A stretch of DNA of 64,000 nucleotides from Algoriphagus aquimarinus. GTDB taxonomy: Bacteria; Bacteroidota; Bacteroidia; Cytophagales; Cyclobacteriaceae. This document shows, piece by piece, positions 45,280 to 54,603 of the stretch. The translations under genes were made by a program, and so were the position numbers. The stretch is from the NCBI RefSeq assembly GCF_900112005.1, contig NZ_FOKK01000009.1, forward strand, positions 104,456 to 168,455. Reading direction: 5' to 3'. Each line of letters starts with the position of its first letter. Position 1 is the stretch's first letter. The notes beneath the pieces were generated by a model. It was not told the DNA's origin and made no database searches. It worked only from the letters and a program-made list of their open reading frames with translations.

Positions 45280-46857
45280 TCACTTCACATAGGCTTCTAT
45301 CAATCGCTCGGCGCATCTTTCACCGTCCATAGCTGCAGATACGATACCTCCAGCATAACCAGCTCCTTCTCCACAAGGGTAAAGACGCTTGATCTGAACA
45401 TGCTCAAAAGACTCACGATCTCGAGGAATACGAACTGGAGAAGAGGTTCTACTCTCTAATCCTATCAACTGAGAATCATTAGTGTAGTAGCCTTTCATTT
45501 TTTGTCCGAAAGCCTTAAAAGCCATAGCAAGACGCTCTGAAATAAAATCAGGTAAAACATCTCTCATTTCCACTGAATTCAAGCCCGGCTGATAGGATGT
45601 GTCAAGTAAATTTGAACTCACTCTTTTCTCCACAAAATCAACCATTCGCTGAGCTGGTGCAGCTTGAGTTTTACCACCATACAGCCAAGCTTTTTTCTCA
45701 ATATCTGCCTGAAACTCCATCGCCGCCAAAGGTCCAAACTTTTGATATTCCGGTAAATCTTCTAACTCCACAGAAGCTACAATTCCCGAATTAGCAAACT
45801 TACCATCTCGACGACTAGGACTCATTCCATTCACCACCAACTCTCCTGGAGCAGTAGCTGATGGTACAATAAATCCTCCCGGGCACATGCAAAAGCTAAA
45901 AACCCCTCTTTGTTTCTTTTTGAATTCTGTCTGATGAACAAGTGAATATGCTGAAGCAGGAAGATATGGCCCTCGGTCTAGCCCACAATGATATTGTATA
46001 CTATCGATAAGATTTTGGCTGTGCTCAATCCTCACTCCTAGTGCAAAAGGCTTCGCTTCAATCGTGATTTCTTTTTTATGCAACAAATAGAAAATATCCC
46101 GAGCAGAGTGGCCTGTAGCCAAGATCACTCCTATACCTGTGATTTTATCTCCATGCTGAGTCACCACTCCTTTCATCTCATTTCCTTCCAAGATGAAGTC
46201 TTCTACTCTAGTGTCGAACAAAACTTCTCCTCCAAATTGCCTGATGCTTTCTCGAAGGTCTTCCACCAGTTTCGGAAGTTTGTTTGTACCTATATGAGGA
46301 TGCGCATCGACGAGTATTTCTTCCGTAGCTCCATGCGCTACAAATATTTCCATGATCCTTCGAATATCTCCACGCTTCTTGGACCTGGTATATAGTTTCC
46401 CATCTGAATAGGTACCTGCTCCTCCCTCTCCAAAACAATAGTTCGAATCAGGGTTCACCACATGATCTTTGTTGATAGCTGCTAAATCACGACGACGGGA
46501 TCTGACATCCTTACCTCTTTCGATCACAATTGGTTTCACTCCTAGTTCTATTGCACGAAGTGCCGCAAAAAGTCCAGCCGGCCCTGCGCCTACAATAATG
46601 ATTGGATCTTCATTTCCAACATTTTTATATTCAGGCCGATGATCCAACATAGCAGGAGGAGTCTCTTTGACAAAAAGCTCCGCTAGAATATTGACTTTAA
46701 CATTTCTACCTCTAGCATCGATAGAACGTTTCACTTGCCTGGCAACAACATCCGTAGAATCCACTGGAAGACCAGCTTTCTTTAGAATTACTTCTTGAAA
46801 AATGATGGGGTCATAAGCCTCTTGAGGACTCAATTGTAAGGTAAATTCTTTTTTCAT
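45280..46857 (-). CDS. FAD-dependent oxidoreductase (COG2509 type)
   Basis: A 525-residue cytoplasmic flavoprotein. After an 80-residue N-terminal domain comes the FAD-binding motif IIIVGAGPAGLFAALRA (glycines at about 90-95), then IERGKDVRSRRRD, the family block CFGEGGAGTYSDGKLYTR, GVILATGHSARDIF and the C-terminal FAD-contacting PCGEGAGYAGGIVSAAMDGERCAE. Physiological substrate is unknown. It begins at ATG 46857. A short 60-codon frame upstream overlaps this start by four bases but has no recognisable content. Confidence 0.85.
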   Translation of the reverse strand: MKKEFTLQLSPQEAYDPIIFQEVILKKAGLPVDSTDVVARQVKRSIDARGRNVKVNILAELFVKETPPAMLDHRPEYKNVGNEDPIIIVGAGPAGLFAALRAIELGVKPIVIERGKDVRSRRRDLAAINKDHVVNPDSNYCFGEGGAGTYSDGKLYTRSKKRGDIRRIMEIFVAHGATEEILVDAHPHIGTNKLPKLVEDLRESIRQFGGEVLFDTRVEDFILEGNEMKGVVTQHGDKITGIGVILATGHSARDIFYLLHKKEITIEAKPFALGVRIEHSQNLIDSIQYHCGLDRGPYLPASAYSLVHQTEFKKKQRGVFSFCMCPGGFIVPSATAPGELVVNGMSPSRRDGKFANSGIVASVELEDLPEYQKFGPLAAMEFQADIEKKAWLYGGKTQAAPAQRMVDFVEKRVSSNLLDTSYQPGLNSVEMRDVLPDFISERLAMAFKAFGQKMKGYYTNDSQLIGLESRTSSPVRIPRDRESFEHVQIKRLYPCGEGAGYAGGIVSAAMDGERCAERLIEAYVK

Positions 46858-47337
46858 GTGATGTTAATTTGGCTTTTAAGGTCACATGCCTGCTCTGCTG
46901 ACATCAGTATGAAGGGGAATCTAGCATGGTTCATAATCCACACGTTATAAAGCAACTTTAATATGCTCGATTTCATAGTAAGGTATTTATCCTTAAAAGG
47001 GTTTTCAAAGATAGTGTTTTCAGCAGTATGATGCACTTAGACTAAATGATCAGTATTCAGTTTCAGTCGCAGTACGTGTAACTGTTAGTAGTGAAAATTG
47101 TGAGTGGTGAGTGGTTGAAATGACAAATGGTAGTCATGCAAAAAAATAAAAGGATAAAGTAAGGAAAAGCCCAAGTATCATGCCTTTATCATGCGGGTAT
47201 ATAGGGAGTATCTACGGGGCAACTAGTGGGTATCTAGGGGGAATGCACGAAGCAGCTAGAAAGATTCGTACTAGATAACAGGGAATAGTGATAAGTACTT
47301 AGGAGTTCTATTTGCCTTTTGAATTCTTCCTTTTAGA
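46858..47337. other. Intergenic region with clustered G-runs
   Basis: About 480 bases. A TAnnTTTG (TATCTTTG, minus strand) at 47006-47013 could start transcription of the flavoprotein. At 47195-47241 there are five G-runs of three or more within 47 bases, partly as an imperfect repeat of a GTATCTA-G-run unit. The rest shows no gene or RNA I recognise; the RNase P and tmRNA signatures are absent. Confidence 0.5.
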
Positions 47338-49248
47338 TTAATTTAATCGGTCAAGGACCTCAAATCTTGATGAATTAGAAATAAATTCAGGAACAATTAC
47401 TTTCAAATGAGATACTAATTCATTTTCAGAGTTTTTGGTAACCAATTCTATAAAAAGTTCGATTTGGCCATCGATTTTATGATAAGAAGAAGGAAGTACC
47501 TGAGCAATTTTGATTTTAGGATGGTGAGTAATTTTGACTGTTTCAAAATCATTGAGAAGTTCTTCGTACAACTTCTCGCCCTCTCTTAAACCGGAGAAAA
47601 CTACATCTATATCCTCGCCTACTTTTTTGCCAGAAAGCTTGATCATCTTGTATGCCAAATCAAGAATTTTAACTGGCTCTCCCATATCGAAGATATAAAT
47701 CTCTCCACCTTCACCCATAATTCCAGCCTCAAGTACTAACTGACAAGCTTCTGGAATTGTCATGAAATAACGAGTGATTTCTGGATGAGTAACCGTTATA
47801 GGACCACCATGCATTATTTGCTTCTTAAACAATGGTATCACCGATCCATTAGAGCCCAATACGTTTCCAAATCGGGTAGTAATAAATTTAGTATGGTAAC
47901 TTTTATGATTTCTTTCTAGATATTCATTTAAAGCTTGAACATACATTTCGGCAGCACGCTTACTCGCTCCCATTACGTTAGTAGGGTTTACGGCCTTATC
48001 GGTAGAGACAAAAACAAATTTATCAACTTTGGCCAGCACTGAAATATCAGCCAGAATCTTAGTACCTAAGATGTTTGATTGAATAGCCTCTTCAGGATAA
48101 TTTTCCATCATTGGCACATGCTTATAAGCAGCAGCGTGGAATACTACCTGAGGCTTGTAAGCTTTAAATACCTCTTTAATTTTCTTTTTATTCCGAACAT
48201 CACCAAGTACAATCTTTATTGGGCAATCAGAATGGTTTTCTTTAAACTCTTGCTCTACATCGTATAAAGCTGACTCTGCAATATCAAACATGATAAGAAG
48301 CCTAGGCTCATAATGACTAATCTGTCTACAAAGCTCCGAACCAATAGAGCCAGCAGCGCCAGTCACTAGGATCACTTTTCCTAGCAAGTCTTGGTGTATC
48401 CTAGGATTATCCAAAATTATCTGCTCACGACTAAGCAGGTCCTCAATTTTCACTTCTCTAATTGCACCTGCAGTCAATCCCCCATTAATCCATTGATCAA
48501 CAGGAGGCACTATAGAAACAGAAATTTTTAAACGAAGGCACTCATCTATTACTTCATTCTTTCTCTGTACGGATAGATCTCTGACAGCTATAATCAATTC
48601 TGTAATGCCGAACTGAGTTACTAGCTTTTCAAGATCACCTAATCCTTTATAGATTCGTTTTCCATCAATATTTTTACCTTCTTTTTTAGGATCATCATCC
48701 AAAAATGCCACTGTATTGAAAAGAATTTTGCTATCTCTTTTAATTGCTTCCTGAGCAATAATCCCAGCTTCACCAGCTCCGAATATTATTCCATTCTTCA
48801 ATTCTTTAACTAAAATCCCATTTTTCAAGTAGACAAAAAGCTCTTTCACCAATAATCGGTAAAAGATTAGCATAAAGAGAGAGGATAAACTCGCTATAAT
48901 AAGTACTGATGTTGGAAGCAGAAATCTATCATTCAAGAAGTTCCCATGAAAGAAATTCAAGGATAGGAATAAAATGAAATTGATGAGAACAGTTTTAAAG
49001 ATATTTGCCCCATCTCTAAAGCCCGTATGACGGACAATGCCTTCATAGCTGCGTGTATTCTGCATGACTAACAAACCACCAACCATAAAAATAAAGCTGC
49101 CGGCAAAGGCGTCATTCTGCTCTATCAATACCAGTTCAAAATTAAATCGAACCAAATATCCAAATAAGGCACAATAGAAAAGAATAAAGGAATCAAGGGT
49201 GGCAATTATCCATCTAGGAAGGATTTTCAACCGCGTTAAAAAATTCAT
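47338..49248 (-). CDS. Membrane-anchored nucleotide-sugar 4,6-dehydratase (PglF/WbpM/CapD family)
   Basis: A 636-residue protein: about four N-terminal membrane helices (1-140), a CoA-binding-like Rossmann domain (about 150-270: GIIFGAGEAGIIAQEA), and a C-terminal short-chain dehydrogenase domain starting VTGAAGSIGSELCRQ. The catalytic segment is FVSTDKAVNPTNVMGASKRA, with the STDK triad and Met in place of Tyr in the xxxK motif, as in long-form UDP-GlcNAc 4,6-dehydratases. It should make UDP-4-keto-6-deoxy-GlcNAc, the substrate of the adjacent aminotransferase. It follows the sugar transferase after 235 bases. Confidence 0.9.
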   Translation of the reverse strand: MNFLTRLKILPRWIIATLDSFILFYCALFGYLVRFNFELVLIEQNDAFAGSFIFMVGGLLVMQNTRSYEGIVRHTGFRDGANIFKTVLINFILFLSLNFFHGNFLNDRFLLPTSVLIIASLSSLFMLIFYRLLVKELFVYLKNGILVKELKNGIIFGAGEAGIIAQEAIKRDSKILFNTVAFLDDDPKKEGKNIDGKRIYKGLGDLEKLVTQFGITELIIAVRDLSVQRKNEVIDECLRLKISVSIVPPVDQWINGGLTAGAIREVKIEDLLSREQIILDNPRIHQDLLGKVILVTGAAGSIGSELCRQISHYEPRLLIMFDIAESALYDVEQEFKENHSDCPIKIVLGDVRNKKKIKEVFKAYKPQVVFHAAAYKHVPMMENYPEEAIQSNILGTKILADISVLAKVDKFVFVSTDKAVNPTNVMGASKRAAEMYVQALNEYLERNHKSYHTKFITTRFGNVLGSNGSVIPLFKKQIMHGGPITVTHPEITRYFMTIPEACQLVLEAGIMGEGGEIYIFDMGEPVKILDLAYKMIKLSGKKVGEDIDVVFSGLREGEKLYEELLNDFETVKITHHPKIKIAQVLPSSYHKIDGQIELFIELVTKNSENELVSHLKVIVPEFISNSSRFEVLDRLN

Positions 49249-49305
49249 AGTAGAGATTTATTCAAATAATACTTCGTTATAAACTCAATCACTGAAACAG
49301 GCCTA

Positions 49306-49321
49306 TTACTTTGCAAAGTAA
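49306..49321. promoter_or_regulatory. 16-bp perfect palindrome upstream of the dehydratase gene
   Basis: TTACTTTGCAAAGTAA lies 58 bases before the dehydratase start. It has the symmetry of a dimeric operator, but no regulator is identified and it could be chance. Confidence 0.35.
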
Positions 49322-49483
49322 AGATTTTTACTGCTTATATCTAAATCCTTTTATATTATTTCAATAATATTTTGCGTTTTTTAGGCTATCAAATGATAAC
49401 TTTTGTTTATAAACGCAATAAACTGTCAATTCAGATTAATTGGAGAGTGCTAATCAGGAATAGCAAAGGCAATTCGATAGTTG

Positions 49484-50098
49484 TTATACCTCTCTACTCC
49501 CCTCAAATCTCCCCATAGACACATGTCCTTTTTGGGTAACACCTTTTCCAGCCAATACATTAAAAAAGGTTTGGAAGAGAATTTTAAGATCCAAAAGGAA
49601 GGTAACATTGTCTACATACCATACATCTAGCTTAAACTTGGTATCCCAAGAAATAGCATTTCTTCCATTCACCTGTGCCCAGCCAGTCACACCTGGCCTT
49701 ACTTCATGTCTCCTAGACTGATTAGCTGAATAAAGCTTGAGATAATCATCCAATAAGGGCCGAGGTCCTATTAGGCTCATATCCCCTTTCAACACATTGA
49801 TTAACTGAGGAATCTCGTCTAGTGATGATTTTCTTATCATCCTTCCAAAATTAGTGATTCTCACAGAATCAGATAATGGATCACCATCCTCATTTACCAG
49901 ATCCAACATAGTCTTGAATTTCAATATCTTGAATGGAATATGATCCATTCCAGGACGAGATTGAGAGAAAAATGGTGTCCCTTTATGATATATGCTTAAA
50001 GTAATAACTAGCACCAAAAATATCGGCAGAAGTATAATAAATAACAAAAAAGCCAGAAGTAAATCCATCGGCCTCTTTATCCAATTACGATATATCAC
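49484..50098 (-). CDS. Monotopic phosphoglycosyl transferase (PglC-like bacterial sugar transferase)
   Basis: A 204-residue enzyme that transfers a sugar-1-phosphate from a UDP-sugar to undecaprenyl phosphate, starting a repeat unit. It has a single hydrophobic hairpin (about 12-34, PMDLLLAFLLFIILLPIF), the FSQSRPGMDHIPFKILKFKTM block, the RKSSLDEIPQLINVLKGDMS segment with the catalytic Asp-Glu pair, and GPRPLL. The size is that of Campylobacter PglC, without the large extra domain of WcaJ. The start is GTG at 50098, directly after the aminotransferase stop, which is also an in-frame stop; the only ATG alternative (codon 11) would remove conserved residues. Confidence 0.9.
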   Translation of the reverse strand: MIYRNWIKRPMDLLLAFLLFIILLPIFLVLVITLSIYHKGTPFFSQSRPGMDHIPFKILKFKTMLDLVNEDGDPLSDSVRITNFGRMIRKSSLDEIPQLINVLKGDMSLIGPRPLLDDYLKLYSANQSRRHEVRPGVTGWAQVNGRNAISWDTKFKLDVWYVDNVTFLLDLKILFQTFFNVLAGKGVTQKGHVSMGRFEGSREV

Positions 50099-51238
50099 TT
50101 ATTTAAACGTTTTACTGAGCTCTTCATGCATTATTTCCACTATCATTTCTTGATCCTGGAAGGACAAATTAACTGAACTTGGTAGACAAAGTCCATTTTC
50201 AAACAATTTTTCAGATAAGCTCCCTCCATAATATGAAGTTTTATTGAAAATGGGTTGCGTATGCAGGGGCTTCCACAAGAATCTACTTTCTATCCCTTTC
50301 TTCATTAATGAATTCCTTAACTGATTGTTGGAAAAACCTGTTTTCTCCTTGTCGATCAATATTGCGGTAAGCCAGTAATTAGATTTGGATTCTTTGCCCT
50401 CAGTTTGGAAGCTTATTCCTACAAAATCCTTTAACAAGCTTCTATAATTTGCATTAATAGCTCTTCTTTTCCTTATAAAAGAATCTAATTGTTCTAGTTG
50501 GGCAAGTCCTATAGACGCTGCTAGATTATTCATTTTAAAATTATAACCAATTTCTAAGTGGTGATAATATGGCAAATCTTCTCTAGCCTGAGTGGACAAA
50601 TGCTTCGCCCGCTGGATTAAGGCTGTATCATCAGAGATTAAAGCCCCGCCACCTCCAGATGTAATAATTTTATTGCCATTAAATGAAAAAACTCCTATTT
50701 CCCCAAAAGTTCCACAGCTTTTATCCAAATATTTACTACCAACAGCTTCTGCTGCATCTTCCAAAATAGGTATGTTGTATTTGGTAGAAATCTCCATGAT
50801 TTCCCGCATTTTAGCAGGCATACCAAACAAGTGGACGACTACAATGGCTTTTGGTTTTTTTCCTTTAGATATTCTACTGAGAATAGTGTCCTCCAAAATT
50901 TCTGGACAGATATTCCAAGAGCTCTTTTCACTATCTACAAAAATTGGTGAAGCTCCAAGATATACTATAGGATTTGCTGAAGCGCAAAAAGTAAAGGACT
51001 GACATATTACCTCATCACCTGCACCTATTCCTAAGAGAACCATTGCCAAATGCAAAGCAGAAGTTCCTGAGTTCAAAGCGACACATTCGTGTGACTTTAA
51101 TCTTCTTGACAATTTACTTTCAAACTTATTAATGAATGAACCAAAAGTAGCTATATGTCCAGAACTTATAGCCTGTTGAGTATACAGGTTTTCGCTGCCT
51201 TTAAATACTGGAAAGGATAAGGGAATTTGTAAGGACAT
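50099..51238 (-). CDS. DegT/DnrJ/EryC1/StrS aminotransferase (PglE-like)
   Basis: A 379-residue PLP-dependent nucleotide-sugar aminotransferase. Visible: LNSGTSALHLAMVLLGIGAGDEV, SFTFCASANPIVYLGASPIF, ILEDAAEAVGS and the Schiff-base lysine K190 in FSFNGNKIITSGGGGAL. Close to PglE-type enzymes that add an amino group at C4 of UDP-4-keto-6-deoxy-GlcNAc. With the dehydratase and PglC-like genes downstream it would give a bacillosamine-type sugar; the PglD acetyltransferase is not in the window. Stop and GTG start of the next gene abut exactly. Confidence 0.9.
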   Translation of the reverse strand: MSLQIPLSFPVFKGSENLYTQQAISSGHIATFGSFINKFESKLSRRLKSHECVALNSGTSALHLAMVLLGIGAGDEVICQSFTFCASANPIVYLGASPIFVDSEKSSWNICPEILEDTILSRISKGKKPKAIVVVHLFGMPAKMREIMEISTKYNIPILEDAAEAVGSKYLDKSCGTFGEIGVFSFNGNKIITSGGGGALISDDTALIQRAKHLSTQAREDLPYYHHLEIGYNFKMNNLAASIGLAQLEQLDSFIRKRRAINANYRSLLKDFVGISFQTEGKESKSNYWLTAILIDKEKTGFSNNQLRNSLMKKGIESRFLWKPLHTQPIFNKTSYYGGSLSEKLFENGLCLPSSVNLSFQDQEMIVEIMHEELSKTFK

Positions 51239-51308
51239 TCTATAGTTTTTGCTCTTGCTTATAAATATATCACAGATTTGTCAAACCACCATAGATCAGA
51301 TTTTAATA

Positions 51309-51333
51309 AAAAAGGCTCCAGAGGAGCCTTTTT
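51309..51333 (-). terminator. Terminator after the WecA-like gene
   Basis: Stem AAAAAGGCTCC with its complement and a three-base loop, T run on the minus strand. It lies about 25 bases past the WecA-like stop and so separates it from the PglE-PglC-PglF group. Confidence 0.85.
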
Positions 51334-51356
51334 ATATCTATAGTTTACTTTACTTG

Positions 51357-52514
51357 TTAATTTAAATTAAACGCTGACTCTCTAAATCCACTTTTATCAA
51401 CTTTAATTTTTTTCTTTTGTTTATCTTTTAATGCTCTAATTTCCAACACCTTAGGCTGAACAGCTACTTTCTTTTTTACATATTTAACTGTAATGTTATC
51501 GAGTCGATATCCCAATACAATTGCAATTATTGATATTACTGGTAGTACCAGATGATCCGAAAAATCTCTTAAAATAAAAACCAAAAAAATGAATACAAAC
51601 TGCAATCCTGCTAGTATCAAAGTTACTTGGTCATGTCGAAATCCCATTCTCATCAAGAAATGGTGAACGTGAGATTTATCCGGACTCATAGGTGCTTTAC
51701 CCTGAGAAATCCTTCTAGTAAACACTCTAGCCATATCATAAAGAGGAAACATCATCAGTGCAACGCCTATAGAAAAAACAGGTTCAAATTTCAGAAAACT
51801 GCCATCTGGAAGACCTGAATTTCTTTCCATAAAAGCAATAATTAATGCTCCCATGGTAAAGCCCAATGTTAGGGACCCCGTATCACCCATAAAGATTTTT
51901 GCAGGATGCCAGTTGAATACAAGAAAGCCTAGTATGCCTCCTAGAAATGCGAAGGATAAGAGTGCATAACTTTGCAATCCTTGAATCAGAAACCAAGATC
52001 CTAAAGATGCAAAAACTATACATGCCATGGTTCCAGCCAATCCATCCAATCCATCGATCAGGTTAAAAGCATTCGTCAAAGCAAGAAGAGTGAATGCAGA
52101 GAAAGCGTAGCTAATAATAATATTTAGCTCTCCAATCCCAAGAAATCCATGTAGATCTTTAATTCTAATATCTGAAGCAACAACCACTAAAGTAACAGCG
52201 ACCATCTGTCCTAATAACTTATGAGTGGCTTTGAGTTCAATCATATCATCGCTAAGTCCCACAAAGAACATCAATCCTATCGCTCCAAGCAGGTATCTAA
52301 TGTCTGGTAATGGAAATTGCCAGCCCCATATTGCAAGAGTGACACCAACCGCTACTACAAAAGAGATTCCCCCCATAGAAGGGATAAATGACTTATGGAT
52401 TTTTCGACCTCCCGGTGTATCACCGATTTTCATCCTTTTCAGGAATTTGATCAAAATAGGGGTCAATAAAAGACCTACTGAAAATGCTGAAAGAGTAGCA
52501 AGTATAAAAAACAT
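51357..52514 (-). CDS. Undecaprenyl-phosphate GlcNAc-1-phosphate transferase (WecA/TagO/MraY family)
   Basis: A 385-residue polytopic enzyme that links GlcNAc-1-phosphate (or a related sugar) to undecaprenyl phosphate. About ten membrane helices. Motifs: GGRKIHKSFIPSMGGISF near residue 35, the DD of GLSDDMIELKATHKL, the catalytic NAFNLIDGLDGLAGT, FMGDTGSLTLGF and the HVHHFLMRMGF loop. Together with the PglC-like enzyme the locus has two different initiating transferases. A lysine-rich cytoplasmic tail ends the protein. A TAnnTTTG lies 31 bases upstream of its ATG. Confidence 0.92.
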   Translation of the reverse strand: MFFILATLSAFSVGLLLTPILIKFLKRMKIGDTPGGRKIHKSFIPSMGGISFVVAVGVTLAIWGWQFPLPDIRYLLGAIGLMFFVGLSDDMIELKATHKLLGQMVAVTLVVVASDIRIKDLHGFLGIGELNIIISYAFSAFTLLALTNAFNLIDGLDGLAGTMACIVFASLGSWFLIQGLQSYALLSFAFLGGILGFLVFNWHPAKIFMGDTGSLTLGFTMGALIIAFMERNSGLPDGSFLKFEPVFSIGVALMMFPLYDMARVFTRRISQGKAPMSPDKSHVHHFLMRMGFRHDQVTLILAGLQFVFIFLVFILRDFSDHLVLPVISIIAIVLGYRLDNITVKYVKKKVAVQPKVLEIRALKDKQKKKIKVDKSGFRESAFNLN

Positions 52515-52956
52515 AAAGTAGTAGTTAAACTCTAGTTGGCTAGGACAAATTTAAGAAAAAACAATACAATACCCTTGCCATTAATGATTATATAATATTA
52601 AGCATGATTAGTTAAAAACTAGAAAATCTCAGACTTGTGGTATTATGCTAAAAATTCGGCATAAACTACATAAATAATACCTCAAAAAAGCAACCGTAGT
52701 ATATGACCAAATTCACCATATACAAATCTTCCACGAACGGCATTTAAACAATTTCAAAAGCATTATCAAAATGTGGAAATATGGGTAAAACCGGTACATT
52801 TTGAAAGGTGCGATTGGTGAGAAAATGGATAAATTATAATTTTAAAGACCTAATTTACGCAGCCTCTATAAAATAAAATGGTTGAAGCAGATTATAAGTA
52901 ATGAAAAAGGGTCTAGGAATAATAGATGCAGAAGTTTGCTCAGTCATAGCTCTCGG
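52515..52956. other. Intergenic gap inside the polysaccharide locus
   Basis: About 440 AT-rich bases between the Wzi-like and WecA-like genes. Apart from the -7 element at 52546-52553 I see no gene, strong hairpin or repeat. It marks a break between two transcription units. Confidence 0.5.
52546..52553 (-). promoter_or_regulatory. -7 promoter element for the WecA-like gene
   Basis: TAAATTTG on the minus strand fits TAnnTTTG, 31 bases before the ATG. Confidence 0.45.
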
Positions 52957-54603
52957 CTATTTATTCCAAAAATAAATCAAACTAGTCTGGGCTAAGAAGG
53001 AAGTCATGTTCTCTCCTACTGGAAAGTCGGGAGTGCTCTCAGGAGACAATTGCCACTGGTAATTGTTCGCATGGATAAACTGTAGCTTGGAACTGAGTAG
53101 TAAATTATCCCACTTTTTATCAAAGAGGAAGCCTATAGAGAGATCTACCCAGGGTTTTCTTTCAGTATCCTGCAGTTGGGCCTTGTAGTAAAAGTCTTGA
53201 TTATTTGCCAAGCGCTCCAACTGAATCCCCATTTTATCCAGTCCATCAACTAAGGAGAACTCCACTGTCTGTACATTAGAGCCTACACCTATTCCTACCC
53301 CAAGTGCTTGTCCATAATTTGCGAAACCTCGAGCTCTAGTATGAGTATGCCAAGTCAACCCACCTCCCAAACCTCCATATCGAATATATCTATTTACAGA
53401 CTCTTGTTGCTGAGTCATTTCACCCCGTACCTGAAGCACTTTATTTAAAAGAGGCAAATCAAATAGTTGGACAAATCCCAAGAGATAGGCTCTAGCATGT
53501 TCGGGACTAATTGTAAATTCCCTCCAATTTTTTGCATGATCTCTTCGTCCGAATTCAAAATACATTTCAGTTTTTGATTTGGGCAGGACAAAGCGACCAA
53601 AAATAGATATCTGTTGATCCTGACCATTGGCATCCTTATCAAAACCATAAGCATCCTTGGTAACTCCTGAAAAGACTGGCAGATATGTTAAAAATCCAGA
53701 TTCCATGGATTCACTGTATTGTTGGAAAGTTCTGGTAAAGCCTACAAACAAGCCCGGAACCCACTTAGGATTGTAGGAAAGCATGAAGGCATTTAAATAT
53801 TTCCAGTCATCTGAAAAGCTTCTAAAATATTGGGAATTCAATTCTGGGTATTGTGAAGGATCATAACCAGAATTTTTAAGTTTCCCTATGATTAGCTGAG
53901 TTTCAAAATTCCCAATAAAGGTATGAGCAGGCTTTGTAGTATTCACTGTAAAATGAGGAAACCCTTGTGAGTTATTCGAAAAAGTCAAGGCATTAAACTG
54001 CCCTGGTCCCCACCAGATATTCTCGGTAGCCGCACCTATTTCAAAGGCACCATATTGAAGGGAAAGTTTCGATTGTCCCCACCAAGTCTTAAAAAAACCT
54101 CCCTCACCAAAGCGGTCAGGGAAATCACCGTAATTCCAAAAGAAGAATTTATTCCTAATTTCTGAATTGGAAAAATTGTCCAGCCCAGTTCTAAAACCTT
54201 TATTTTGAGCAATAAGCAGTTCAGGCCTAAAAGTAAGGTTGATGAATTTATACTTTACCTCAACTCCACCCGAAAAATAGGTCTGAAAACCGGGATTAGG
54301 AATCATCCCATTATCTCCCCATCCATAGGGTCTTTTGGTGCTGAGACGTGTGGTATTAATTAATGGGCTTAGCTGGATAGAAATATCACTATCTATCAAG
54401 TTCGCTGAAAAAGGATAAAGGATGGAATCAGCCAAAATGGGCCTTAATAAGAATGAAGTGCTATTATTATATAGCGTATCTATTAATTGACCTCTACGGG
54501 CATTCTCTTCCAAAATCGGAAAATTAGCGGGTAGAGATTGAGCGAACCCAGTATTATTGAAGAAAAATAGAGTTGAAAAAACAACTACTAAAATTACTCT
54601 CAT
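52957..54603 (-). CDS. Wzi-family capsule assembly outer-membrane protein
   Basis: A 548-residue exported protein. After a signal peptide (1-22, ending GFAQS) come alternating beta-strands with aromatic girdles, and the family's sequence marks: ENIWWGPGQFNALTFSNNS, FPHFTVNTTKPAHTF and a C-terminal aromatic NSLIYFWNK-like end (TSLIYFWNK). Wzi is an outer-membrane beta-barrel that binds capsular polysaccharide at the surface. The longer frame adds 18 codons; ATG 54603 begins the signal peptide and overlaps the wecB stop as ATGA, so it is preferred. Confidence 0.85.
   Translation of the reverse strand: MRVILVVVFSTLFFFNNTGFAQSLPANFPILEENARRGQLIDTLYNNSTSFLLRPILADSILYPFSANLIDSDISIQLSPLINTTRLSTKRPYGWGDNGMIPNPGFQTYFSGGVEVKYKFINLTFRPELLIAQNKGFRTGLDNFSNSEIRNKFFFWNYGDFPDRFGEGGFFKTWWGQSKLSLQYGAFEIGAATENIWWGPGQFNALTFSNNSQGFPHFTVNTTKPAHTFIGNFETQLIIGKLKNSGYDPSQYPELNSQYFRSFSDDWKYLNAFMLSYNPKWVPGLFVGFTRTFQQYSESMESGFLTYLPVFSGVTKDAYGFDKDANGQDQQISIFGRFVLPKSKTEMYFEFGRRDHAKNWREFTISPEHARAYLLGFVQLFDLPLLNKVLQVRGEMTQQQESVNRYIRYGGLGGGLTWHTHTRARGFANYGQALGVGIGVGSNVQTVEFSLVDGLDKMGIQLERLANNQDFYYKAQLQDTERKPWVDLSIGFLFDKKWDNLLLSSKLQFIHANNYQWQLSPESTPDFPVGENMTSFLAQTSLIYFWNK

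Noticed and set aside
46854-47036. 60-codon frame overlapping the flavoprotein start by four bases
   Set aside because: The overlap is operon-like, but the putative -7 element lies inside it and the residues show no domain, signal or helix pattern; insufficient support for a gene.
46858-47337. RNase P RNA, tmRNA or 6S RNA in the long spacer
   Set aside because: No GAGGAAAGTCCGG-type core, no tRNA-like ends and no long 6S-like hairpin are visible.
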